Assembly (NCBI GenBank): GCA_902572945.1
Contig: CACGHU010000004.1
Location: forward strand, 1 to 45,128
Origin: an uncultured Pelagibacteraceae bacterium
Lineage (GTDB): Bacteria; Pseudomonadota; Alphaproteobacteria; Pelagibacterales; Pelagibacteraceae
Length of the DNA: 45,128 bases
Direction: 5' to 3'
The first letter of the stretch is position 1, and the number at the start of each line of letters is the position of its first letter. Below the pieces are notes generated by a model. That model had not been told where the DNA came from and did no database searches. It saw only the letters and a list, made by a program, of their open reading frames with translations. A program made the position numbers and the translations under genes. Positions 21,225 to 29,484 of the stretch are shown here, in pieces.

Positions 21225-22164
21225 ATTTTGCTTTTTGAAGAACAGACTGATTAGCTTTTGGGTATTCTTTTTGAACACCAGAAATCATTAAGCAGCCTTG
21301 ATCTTTTTCTCCAATCTGAACTAATGATACACCAAGTTTTAATAAATTTATAGGAGCCTTCGTACTCTTTGGATATTTTTGATATCCCTCTAAATACGCT
21401 GATGCTGCATCTGTGAAAAGTTGTCTTATACGAAATGTTTCAGCATACCAATACTGTGCGTTTCCAGCTAAATTATGCTCTGGGTTATCATTAACAAATT
21501 CTCTAAACGCTCTTTCAGCCATATTGTAATCTCCGACTTTTAAAAAACTAGTGGCAAACTCATATTGTTCATTTGGTGTACCCTCAGGTAAAATTTTTTC
21601 TTCTGATACAAAAGTTTCAGTTAGAACAGTATTTGTAGTTTCAATTGATTGTATATCTTGGTTTTCTTGTCCTGTGTCTGTATCCTTATACGAAATAGAT
21701 CCCAGATCTTGAGGTAGAGAAGAGCCAGGTAAAACTTGATCTTGTTTTTTGATCTTTAATGTATCATTTTCATTAATACTTAAACTTACAGTTTTATTTT
21801 CTAACTCTTGGAATCTTAGTTGATTATCCGCCTGCGATTTTGATATCCTATTTGACAGTTTATCTAGTTTAAAATTTATTTCTTCAAATTTGTTAGTTAA
21901 TTCTTGAAATTGGTTTTCAATTTCTGATAACTTGAGTAAATGCCTAGTCAAAACTTCCTCTGAATTTTGATCCATTGAAGAAGATGAAATATTTAAATCA
22001 TTACTGGAAGAATTTGAGTAAACTGCTTTCTCTAAAGTTTTAAGATCTTTTTGAATTATCTCCAATAGCTCAGATATATTATGGTTGTCAGCATTGTTAG
22101 GAAAACTAAAAAAAAACAAGCCTAAGATGTTAAAGAAAAATATATATTTAATTTTTTTCATCAT
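21184..22164 (-). CDS. cpoB: Tol-Pal system periplasmic coiled-coil/TPR protein (CpoB/YbgF)
   Basis: Signal peptide, coiled-coil, and TPR C-terminus (EQYEFATSFLKVGDYNMAERAFREFVNDNPEHNLAGNAQYWYAETF) next to pal. Confidence 0.88.
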   Translation of the reverse strand: MMKKIKYIFFFNILGLFFFSFPNNADNHNISELLEIIQKDLKTLEKAVYSNSSSNDLNISSSSMDQNSEEVLTRHLLKLSEIENQFQELTNKFEEINFKLDKLSNRISKSQADNQLRFQELENKTVSLSINENDTLKIKKQDQVLPGSSLPQDLGSISYKDTDTGQENQDIQSIETTNTVLTETFVSEEKILPEGTPNEQYEFATSFLKVGDYNMAERAFREFVNDNPEHNLAGNAQYWYAETFRIRQLFTDAASAYLEGYQKYPKSTKAPINLLKLGVSLVQIGEKDQGCLMISGVQKEYPKANQSVLQKAKYEEKKFECKKEDS

Positions 22165-22194
22165 ATAGATTTAATTTGTATTTATAATGATGGC

Positions 22195-22235
22195 AAAAAA
22201 AAGACCCCAGAGAATTTATACTTTGGGGTCTTTTT
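22195..22235 (-). terminator. Strong intrinsic (bidirectional) terminator downstream of pal
   Basis: Perfect stem AAGACCCCA (22201-22209) / TGGGGTCTT (22224-22232), flanked by an A-run (left) and T-run (right); lies between pal (ends 22244) and the cpoB start (22164). Confidence 0.85.
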
Positions 22236-22243
22236 AAATTAAA

Positions 22244-22723
22244 TTAATTTGCTTTTACAGTTACAGATCTTCTATTTTTTGACCATGCTAAAGGATTTGA
22301 TCCTGAATCAACGGGTCTTTCTTTACCATAGCTTATAACAGAAATTCTATTGCTAGAAATTCCATAAGTCATTAAATAATCTTTTGCAGCATTAGCTCTT
22401 CTTTCTCCTAATGCTAAGTTGTACTCTCTAGTACCTCTTTCATCTGCGTGACCTTCTAATACTACATTAATTTTTGAATTCTTTCTTAACCACTCTGCTT
22501 GTTTTCTTAAAGTGTCTCTTGAAGCAGTTGTTAAAACTGACTCGTTTGTAGCAAAGAATACTCTGTCTGGAACTCCTGATGCTAAATACTCTACAGTATC
22601 TTTCCCAGTATAGACATCACCTTGCATTTGATTTTGAACTTTCTTAGTCGCACAAGCTGAAAGCACCAAACATGCTAGCATTACTAAGAATGCATTTTTT
22701 AAATACTTGCTTAAATTCATCAC
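22244..22723 (-). CDS. pal: Peptidoglycan-associated lipoprotein Pal
   Basis: Lipobox LSACA and OmpA-like domain VVLEGHADERGTREYNLALGERRANAAKDYLMTYGI. Confidence 0.95.
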   Translation of the reverse strand: MMNLSKYLKNAFLVMLACLVLSACATKKVQNQMQGDVYTGKDTVEYLASGVPDRVFFATNESVLTTASRDTLRKQAEWLRKNSKINVVLEGHADERGTREYNLALGERRANAAKDYLMTYGISSNRISVISYGKERPVDSGSNPLAWSKNRRSVTVKAN

Positions 22724-22807
22724 TGCTCCTTAATTGATTATTATAAGTTTTCCACAACTGATTAAATCTTTCAAGTCAAAAAATCAACTATTTTGTAATA
22801 TTTATAT

Positions 22808-24154
22808 CTAATTACTTAATAAAGACGACCAAGATGGGTCGGAGGCGTCTGATTCTGTCTTCACCATACGCTCATTATAGCCAGTTAAATCTATTGACCA
22901 CAGTTTTGCGGAAAATCCCTTTCCTTCGCTGTCAGTCTTGGTCTCCCTATAAAAAATTAAAACCCTCCCGTTTGGTGACCAGGATGGAGCTTCTTGGTAA
23001 TAGTTTTCTGTGAGCAGTCTTTCACCCGATCCGTCTGTTCTCATTACACCTATATAAAATTTTCCTTTATGTAATTTAGTAAAAGCAATTAAATCTCCTC
23101 TTGGAGACCATACTGGAGTTCCATATAATCCTTTTCCAAAAGAAATTCTTTTAACTCCTGTTCCATCATTTTTCATAACATAAATTTGTTGATAACCACT
23201 TCTGTCAGAATTAAAACAAATAAATTTTCCATCTGGAGAATAGGATGGAGAGGTGTCAATCGATGGGTGATTTGTAATTCTTTCAACGATTCTATTTTCT
23301 AAGTCCATTGTATAAATATCTGAGTTTCCATCCATAGCAAAACTCATAATAATTTTTTTTCCATCTGGTGAAAATCTTGGTGCAAAAGTCATGCCAGGGA
23401 AATCTCCAACTACTTCTTGAACACCTGTTTCAATATCTAATAGATATACTCTTGGTAAGTTTCTGAAATAAGAAAGATAAGTCACCATTTGATTTGTAGG
23501 ATTAAATCTTGGAGTTAATACCAGCTCATTTCCTAATGTGAGATATTTAGTATTTGAACCATCTTGATCCATTATAGCTAACTTTTTAATTCTTTTTGTT
23601 TTTGGTCCATCTTCAGCAACATATATAATTCTAGTATCAAAGTATCCTTTTTCTCCAGTTAGTCTCTCATAAATTTTATCGGTAATTATATGTCCAACTC
23701 TTCTCCAATTTGATGGAACTGTTGTAAATGCTAAAGCCATCATTTCTTTAGCGGCAAGAACATCCCATAATCTAAATTCAACTCTTAATTTTTCATCTTT
23801 TAAGATTACTTTACCAGTTATCAAAGCTTGGGCTTTAATAAGTGACCAGTCCTCAAATCTCGGCTTAAGATGTGCAATATCTGGTTTCTGTAAAAAAGCG
23901 TCTTTGTCTAGAGGATTAAATAGACCAGAATTTTTTAAATTATTTTCAACTACTTCAGATATTTTGTGTCCAACTTTATCTATTTTTAATTCTTTTTTTA
24001 ATTTATCATTGGTATCTTTATCAGCCGATAATGGTGAAACTGCTATTGGAAGTGGATCAAGATTACCCCTGGTTATATCGACTTCAATTAAAGCATTTGA
24101 TTTAACTGATGTTAAAAAAATTAATATTACAGAAAAAAAAACTTTTTTAATCAT
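22808..24154 (-). CDS. tolB: Tol-Pal system beta-propeller protein TolB
   Basis: WD40-like repeats ([57 protein letters not shown]) in the tol cluster. Confidence 0.95.
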   Translation of the reverse strand: MIKKVFFSVILIFLTSVKSNALIEVDITRGNLDPLPIAVSPLSADKDTNDKLKKELKIDKVGHKISEVVENNLKNSGLFNPLDKDAFLQKPDIAHLKPRFEDWSLIKAQALITGKVILKDEKLRVEFRLWDVLAAKEMMALAFTTVPSNWRRVGHIITDKIYERLTGEKGYFDTRIIYVAEDGPKTKRIKKLAIMDQDGSNTKYLTLGNELVLTPRFNPTNQMVTYLSYFRNLPRVYLLDIETGVQEVVGDFPGMTFAPRFSPDGKKIIMSFAMDGNSDIYTMDLENRIVERITNHPSIDTSPSYSPDGKFICFNSDRSGYQQIYVMKNDGTGVKRISFGKGLYGTPVWSPRGDLIAFTKLHKGKFYIGVMRTDGSGERLLTENYYQEAPSWSPNGRVLIFYRETKTDSEGKGFSAKLWSIDLTGYNERMVKTESDASDPSWSSLLSN

Positions 24155-24960
24155 CCTTCCAACATTTCCCTTGCATCAAAATTTAATTGTAAGTTTTTCC
24201 ATCTTTCATAACCTTTAGAAGGAACCCTTAAAGGTTGACATAGTTTAATAGCCCTTAATGCGCTCTCTGCTAAAACTTTATAGAAACCTTGTCCTGGTTT
24301 ATTCATTCTGGCATGATCCAATATTTCTGATTTAATTACAGTTCCATCTGGTTTTAATTCTAATTTAATTCTTACCAATAAATTTTCGTTATATGGTAAT
24401 CCTAAAGGAATACTCCAGCAACTAAATATTTGGGCTTTTAGCGCATCTTCTTCATTTAAAGTTAGTCTCATGTTATCAACATTTTTATCTTTTGACTGAG
24501 TGATTTTATTGTTTTTTTTTGTTGTTTCTGCTGTCTCCTCTTTTGATTTATCTATTAAAGCGGCAATACTATCTGGGTCGAATAATTCGTCCTTTTCGAA
24601 TTCAGAAACTTGCTTTATTTCATCTTCGATTTTTTCAGGATTTTGTTTTTTTTCCTCTACTTTTTTTACTTTCTCTAAATTTTGGTCTGGCAAAGGGACT
24701 GAGTCTGGCTTTTCTTTTTTTACCTTTTTTGGAGGTGCTTGTTCAGATGTTACTTTTTCCTCTTTTTTTTTTATTTCCTCGATAATTTTCTTTGCTTTTG
24801 GTGCAAAAGGAATATTTGTTTTTTCTGCTATTTGTATCAACTCAACTGAAATAATTGGTGGTAAATCAATCGGTTTTTTCGCTAAAAATGGCAAACTCAC
24901 AGCAGTTATAAAGATTAAAAAAAAATGAAGTACAGATGAAATAATAATATTTTTAGTCAA
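24151..24960 (-). CDS. tolA: TolA-like protein (TonB-family C-terminus)
   Basis: N-terminal TM, Lys/Glu/Pro-rich linker, TolA/TonB-like C-terminus ([37 protein letters not shown]); synteny. Confidence 0.85.
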   Translation of the reverse strand: MTKNIIISSVLHFFLIFITAVSLPFLAKKPIDLPPIISVELIQIAEKTNIPFAPKAKKIIEEIKKKEEKVTSEQAPPKKVKKEKPDSVPLPDQNLEKVKKVEEKKQNPEKIEDEIKQVSEFEKDELFDPDSIAALIDKSKEETAETTKKNNKITQSKDKNVDNMRLTLNEEDALKAQIFSCWSIPLGLPYNENLLVRIKLELKPDGTVIKSEILDHARMNKPGQGFYKVLAESALRAIKLCQPLRVPSKGYERWKNLQLNFDAREMLEG

Positions 24961-24963
24961 TTA

Positions 24964-25380
24964 TTACATCTCCTTGTAAGGTTCAGAAATTAGAGCAACT
25001 TTTGTAAATCCTGATCCTGAAAGCATACCCATTACCTCTAATACTCTACCGTAATTTATAGATTGATCGCCTCTTACATAAATTCTTGTATCGGTCCTAT
25101 TTTTTGAAACTGCAAGTATTTTTGCTATGATTTTATCAAATTCAACTTTTGTTTCTTGTATAAAAATTTCACCTTTAGAATTAATTGTTAAAGTTAACGG
25201 CTCTTGTTCTTCGGGAAGAGAGTCAGCTGAACTTTCAGGTAAATCAACTTGAACACCAACTGTTAGCAAGGGTGCAGTTACCATAAAAATAATTAAAAGT
25301 ACCAACATTACATCTACAAAAGGTGTAACATTTATTTCACTCATTGGTTCTCGTGAAGACCGTTTAAATTTAAAAGCCAT
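24964..25380 (-). CDS. tolR: Biopolymer transport protein TolR/ExbD
   Basis: MSEINVTPFVDVMLVLLIIFMVTAPLLTVGVQVDLPES. Confidence 0.95.
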   Translation of the reverse strand: MAFKFKRSSREPMSEINVTPFVDVMLVLLIIFMVTAPLLTVGVQVDLPESSADSLPEEQEPLTLTINSKGEIFIQETKVEFDKIIAKILAVSKNRTDTRIYVRGDQSINYGRVLEVMGMLSGSGFTKVALISEPYKEM

Positions 25381-25381
25381 T

Positions 25382-26056
25382 TTAAATAATCGATAAAAAT
25401 CTTTTTGAAAAGTTTTCTAATTTTTGAAGATATTTTTTTGAGTCATTGCTGAATTTATTATATGCAACTACAGCAGGTATTGCAGCTAGAAGGCCTAATG
25501 CAGTTGCAAACAAAGCCTCTGCTATACCGGGTGCAACAATTGCTAAACTTGTATTTCTTGAAATAGCAATTGATTGAAAAGAATTCATGATACCCCACAC
25601 GGTTCCAAAAAGTCCAATAAATGGTGCTGTAGATCCGACAGTAGCTAGAAAGGTGTAGCTTTTTTCAATTTTTTCCATTTGTTTTTCAATATTAATTTGC
25701 AGCATATTTGAAAGTCTTTCATTTAGTTGAGACTTAGATCTTGTTTTTAGTGCTGCCTCCATTGATGCTCTGAAAATTTGTGCCAAAGGATCATCAATAT
25801 TTTTTGGAATATTGTTATAAAAAGTTTCAGCCGACTTCGATTTCCAAAATTTATCTTGAAATTCTTCAGTCGAAATATTTATTTTTTTAAACAACCTTAC
25901 TTTTTCTATTATTATTGCCCAGGAGTAAATGGAGCAAGCGATTAAGAGTATCATTACAGACTTTACAATTATGTCAGCTCTCAGAAATAATTTTAATAAT
26001 GAAAAGTCAGTGTTAGTTGCCAAACCAACTGCTTGTGAAGATATATCAGCTTCCAT
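25382..26056 (-). CDS. tolQ: Tol-Pal proton channel TolQ
   Basis: LATVGSTAPFIGLFGTVWGIMNSFQSIA and APGIAEALFATALGLLAAIPAVVAYN. Confidence 0.95.
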   Translation of the reverse strand: MEADISSQAVGLATNTDFSLLKLFLRADIIVKSVMILLIACSIYSWAIIIEKVRLFKKINISTEEFQDKFWKSKSAETFYNNIPKNIDDPLAQIFRASMEAALKTRSKSQLNERLSNMLQINIEKQMEKIEKSYTFLATVGSTAPFIGLFGTVWGIMNSFQSIAISRNTSLAIVAPGIAEALFATALGLLAAIPAVVAYNKFSNDSKKYLQKLENFSKRFLSII

Positions 26057-26110
26057 AAAAAATTTTTCACACTTAATTGTGTCATCAATTTGTCTAATGC
26101 CTAAAAACGC

Positions 26111-26602
26111 TTATTTTTTAATAAAAGTTTCCTCAAAATAGCTAGCTATCAATATTGCATCTGCTTTGTTTGCATCTTTTTTTTTAGATAAATTCACCGA
26201 AAAATAGGGAAAAATCTCAATAGCCTTAGTTCTACTTGCATCCTTTGATGCATTTATTAAATTAAAATGTTTTTTCCACTTTGCGGGCCTTACAAAATAC
26301 ATTGATAGGTTCATCGCAGAACAGATCCCCTTAAGAATACCAAATGATTGACCAAAATTAAACATACTAGTTACACCCTGACCCGGCATTGCGGATACAT
26401 GCTCAATTATGACTTTAACTTCTTCTGGTTTTTTATCTTTTGTATGTCTCAAAATTTCGTTAAAAACTTGAGATCCATTTACTTGTTTTTTATTTTTTTT
26501 TCCATCCGCCATACTTGGCATATCAATTACATCAACGATTTTACCATGTTCCATGAAGCATAAAGCTCCTGAAATTCCTGGGTCAATTCCTATTATTAAC
26601 AT
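26111..26602 (-). CDS. RuvC-like (phage-type) Holliday-junction resolvase
   Basis: RNase-H fold motifs GIDPGISGA, VIIEHVSAMPGQGVTSMFNFGQSFG, RPAKWKKHF, KKDANKADAILIASY. This matches the phage-type RuvC-like family rather than cellular RuvC; sits directly downstream of yebC. Confidence 0.8.
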   Translation of the reverse strand: MLIIGIDPGISGALCFMEHGKIVDVIDMPSMADGKKNKKQVNGSQVFNEILRHTKDKKPEEVKVIIEHVSAMPGQGVTSMFNFGQSFGILKGICSAMNLSMYFVRPAKWKKHFNLINASKDASRTKAIEIFPYFSVNLSKKKDANKADAILIASYFEETFIKK

Positions 26603-27327
26603 TAGTTATTTTTTAAGTTTAAATTGGTGTAAATATTTTGAACATCATCGTTATTGTCTAAATCTTCTAAAAAACTATTGGCTAATTCTACATTATCTTC
26701 ATTTACCATAATTTTATTGTTTGGAATCCATTCTAATTCTGTTGAAATAAAATTTGATATTTTTGCCTCTAGTTTTTTTTTAACAATATAAATATCTTTT
26801 TTATCACAATGTACTTCATGAAAATCTTCATAATTAAAACATTCAGTTGCACCTGCGTCTATTGCTAGTTCTAAAATTTCTTCTTCTTTTATCTCATTTT
26901 TACCTATCCTTATTACCCCTACTTGACTAAAATTGTGTGATGCGGAACCACTCGATCCAAGATTTCCACCATTTTTATTAAAAATAGTTCTTAACTGAGA
27001 GGCAGTCCTATTTTTATTGTCGGTCAACGCTTCAATAATAACTGCAATTTTTTCAGGGCCAAATCCTTCATATCTAATATTTTCTAAACTTAAACCTAAA
27101 TTGCCTGATGATTTATCTATTGCTCTCTCAATTTTGTCTTTTGGCATATTTGCTGCTCTTGCGGCTTGGATTGCAGATCTTAATCTGGGGTTCATATCAG
27201 GGTCTTTATCACCCAATTTTGCTGCCACTGTAATTTCTTTTGAAAGTTTTGAAAAAATTTTTGATCTTAGTTTATCTGCTCTTCCTTTTTTATGCTTAAT
27301 CCCTGCCCAATGTGAATGACCTGCCAT
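26602..27327 (-). CDS. yebC: YebC/TACO1 family protein
   Basis: MAGHSHWAGIKHKKGRADKLRSKIFSKLSKEITVAAKLG and ERAIDKSSG, IRYEGFGPEKIAVIIEALTDN. Confidence 0.95.
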   Translation of the reverse strand: MAGHSHWAGIKHKKGRADKLRSKIFSKLSKEITVAAKLGDKDPDMNPRLRSAIQAARAANMPKDKIERAIDKSSGNLGLSLENIRYEGFGPEKIAVIIEALTDNKNRTASQLRTIFNKNGGNLGSSGSASHNFSQVGVIRIGKNEIKEEEILELAIDAGATECFNYEDFHEVHCDKKDIYIVKKKLEAKISNFISTELEWIPNNKIMVNEDNVELANSFLEDLDNNDDVQNIYTNLNLKNN

Positions 27328-27332
27328 TTTAT

Positions 27333-28139
27333 TTAGTGAGTATTTTTTAAATCACCTCCGTAAATAAAGCTTTCAACATTTTTAGCTAAACCAGTTTCTT
27401 TATCACAGTCTACAATAACTCCTGATAAACTCGCAATACCTTCTGCTGGAAAATGTTTTTTTGATTCTTCTTTGAAAAATTTTTTAAGAGAATTTTCTTT
27501 ATTCATTCCAATTACAGAATTGTAGTCACCACACATTCCTGCATCTGTTTGATAGGCGGTTCCAAAATTAAGTATTCTTGCATCGTTTGTTGGTATATGC
27601 GTATGCGTTCCAACTAGTAATGTTGCTTTACCATCGAAAAAGTGGCCCATTGCTGCTTTTTCACTTGTTATCTCTCCGTGAAAATCAACAAACAAAAAAT
27701 CGTAATCTTTTTTTAATTTTTTTTTTGATAAAAATTCCTTCGCAATATGAAATACGTCATCGCATTTTTTCATAAAAACATTTCCCATAAGATTTAATAC
27801 CCCAATCTTAAAACCATTTTTGGAGTTATAAACTTCAAAACCATTTCCAGGGGAAGGTTTAATTAAGTTTAATGGTCTTAATAATCTGCTCTCTGTGTTA
27901 ATGAAGTCCGCTGTTTCCTTTTGGTCCCAAACATGATTACCTGTAGTAATCACATCAACTCCAGAATTAAAGAGACTTTCCGAAATATTTTTTGTAATTC
28001 CTACGCCTTCATTAGCTGCATTCTCACCATTTGCGATGACAAATGATATTTCTTTTTTTATAATTTGTTTTTTTAAGTTTTGAGCTATAGCAAGTCTACC
28101 TGCATTGCCAACTATATCACCCAAAAATAATACTCTCAT
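27333..28139 (-). CDS. ymdB: YmdB-family metallophosphoesterase (TIGR00282 type)
   Basis: MRVLFLGDIVGNAGRLAI, VIANGENAANEGVGI, DVITTGNHVWDQKE, VDFHGEITSEKAAMGHFFDGKATLLVGTHTHIPT. Confidence 0.9.
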   Translation of the reverse strand: MRVLFLGDIVGNAGRLAIAQNLKKQIIKKEISFVIANGENAANEGVGITKNISESLFNSGVDVITTGNHVWDQKETADFINTESRLLRPLNLIKPSPGNGFEVYNSKNGFKIGVLNLMGNVFMKKCDDVFHIAKEFLSKKKLKKDYDFLFVDFHGEITSEKAAMGHFFDGKATLLVGTHTHIPTNDARILNFGTAYQTDAGMCGDYNSVIGMNKENSLKKFFKEESKKHFPAEGIASLSGVIVDCDKETGLAKNVESFIYGGDLKNTH

Positions 28140-28678
28140 TTATAAAGCTTTTTCTCTGTTAATATATAATCCATTTTTTTGTCAAAACTGTTTAAAGGAA
28201 CCTTTTTTACCTTTTGACACGCAATTGCCAGACCAATTTTAATAATATTTTTTTTTTCATATTTCTTTAAAAATCTATCATAATAGCCACCTCCATATCC
28301 TAATCGATTTAATCTTTTATCAAATGCAACCATTGGAACAAACAATATGCTCGGTATTACTTTTGTTTTCGATTTAGGCTCTGGTATACCATATTTATTA
28401 ACATGCAAAGGATCTTTTAAATTCCAAAAATAAAAATTCATTTCAAATTTTGAACCAATAACAGGTAAACTTATTTTAAAACCCTTTTGCCTCAAAATTT
28501 TCATTATTTGAAATGTATCTGCTTCAAAATTTACAGGAAAATAACTACCAACTATTTTATTTTTTAATTTTTTCTTTTTTAATATTTCTTTTAAAAATCT
28601 TGTTTTTACTTGTAAATTGTTTTTATTTTTAATCTCTCTTATTTTGATTATTTTTTTTCTGATATGATTTTTTAACAC
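28136..28678 (-). CDS. fau: 5-formyltetrahydrofolate cyclo-ligase
   Basis: FVPMVAFDKRLNRLGYGGGYYDRFLKKY motif; adjacent to zapA. Confidence 0.9.
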   Translation of the reverse strand: MLKNHIRKKIIKIREIKNKNNLQVKTRFLKEILKKKKLKNKIVGSYFPVNFEADTFQIMKILRQKGFKISLPVIGSKFEMNFYFWNLKDPLHVNKYGIPEPKSKTKVIPSILFVPMVAFDKRLNRLGYGGGYYDRFLKKYEKKNIIKIGLAIACQKVKKVPLNSFDKKMDYILTEKKLYK

Positions 28679-28681
28679 AGA

Positions 28682-29128
28682 TTATTGCACTGAGTTATCT
28701 TGATTTACTTTTTCAATAAATTTATCAATTTCAGATGTTGTGTCATCTAAAATTTTTTCATAATCTAATTTAGTTTTATCTATTTCAGATTTAAGTTCTT
28801 GATGTGTGTTTAAAAGATTATTTATTTCTTTCTCTTTATCATCTTTGTAAGCATATATAAGTTTCTTTATTTCTAAAAATTTTTCCTTAAGGTTTTTTAA
28901 TTCATTTTTCTTTTCATCTATCTTTTTTTTCGTTTCAAAATACTCATCCATAATCTTAATTGAGGTTATCAAGAGAAGCTTGTTCTCACCAATATTTCCA
29001 AGATCATTTTTTAAACTTTCAAACTTTTTATTTAAATGAATAGAAAGTTCTTCTAGGTGATCTTCCTGACCATCTTCACAAGATAACAAAAATTCTTTAC
29101 CATTAAATTTTATATTTACGTTTGCCAT
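28682..29128 (-). CDS. zapA: Cell division protein ZapA
   Basis: ANVNIKFNGKEFLLSCEDGQEDHLEELSIHLNKKF plus coiled coil; zapA-5FCL synteny. Confidence 0.85.
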   Translation of the reverse strand: MANVNIKFNGKEFLLSCEDGQEDHLEELSIHLNKKFESLKNDLGNIGENKLLLITSIKIMDEYFETKKKIDEKKNELKNLKEKFLEIKKLIYAYKDDKEKEINNLLNTHQELKSEIDKTKLDYEKILDDTTSEIDKFIEKVNQDNSVQ

Positions 29129-29430
29129 TTATCTATTTCTTCCATTAAAATATCTGTTTCTTGATTTAATTCATCAATTTTTTCATTAAACATCATTTCC
29201 TTATTCTTTTGATCTAAATCTTGCTTTTTAAGTCGATCTTTCAATTTCTGATAGTTTTCCATTAATGATTTATACTTTGTTTCAAGTTGGTGCTTTTCAA
29301 TTTCTAATTGATTTTTTTGGTCTTTCAAATACTCGGCTTGTTTATTTTGGGAAGAATTTATTAAATTTAAATCCTTTAACTTATTAAGTGATGTGTTTAA
29401 TTTTTTTTCTTTTTCACTGAAAGTTTTCAT
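29116..29430 (-). CDS. Small coiled-coil protein upstream of zapA (possibly DUF4164/ZapB-like)
   Basis: Almost entirely heptad-like coiled coil; 13-nt overlap with zapA. Confidence 0.65.
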   Translation of the reverse strand: MKTFSEKEKKLNTSLNKLKDLNLINSSQNKQAEYLKDQKNQLEIEKHQLETKYKSLMENYQKLKDRLKKQDLDQKNKEMMFNEKIDELNQETDILMEEIDKWQT

Positions 29431-29484
29431 ATATATATAAACATAATATTAAATTGAGTCTTCTTAGTCTAGATAGGATAGTAA

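Noticed and set aside
24500-24928. Two overlapping hydrophobic plus-strand ORFs (142 aa and 88 aa) antisense to tolA
   Set aside because: The apparent TM segments are the complement of TolA's Lys/Glu-rich linker.
28679-28681. 6S RNA (ssrS) expected between zapA and 5-formyl-THF cyclo-ligase
   Set aside because: Only 3 nt separate the genes, so no 6S RNA can be located here.
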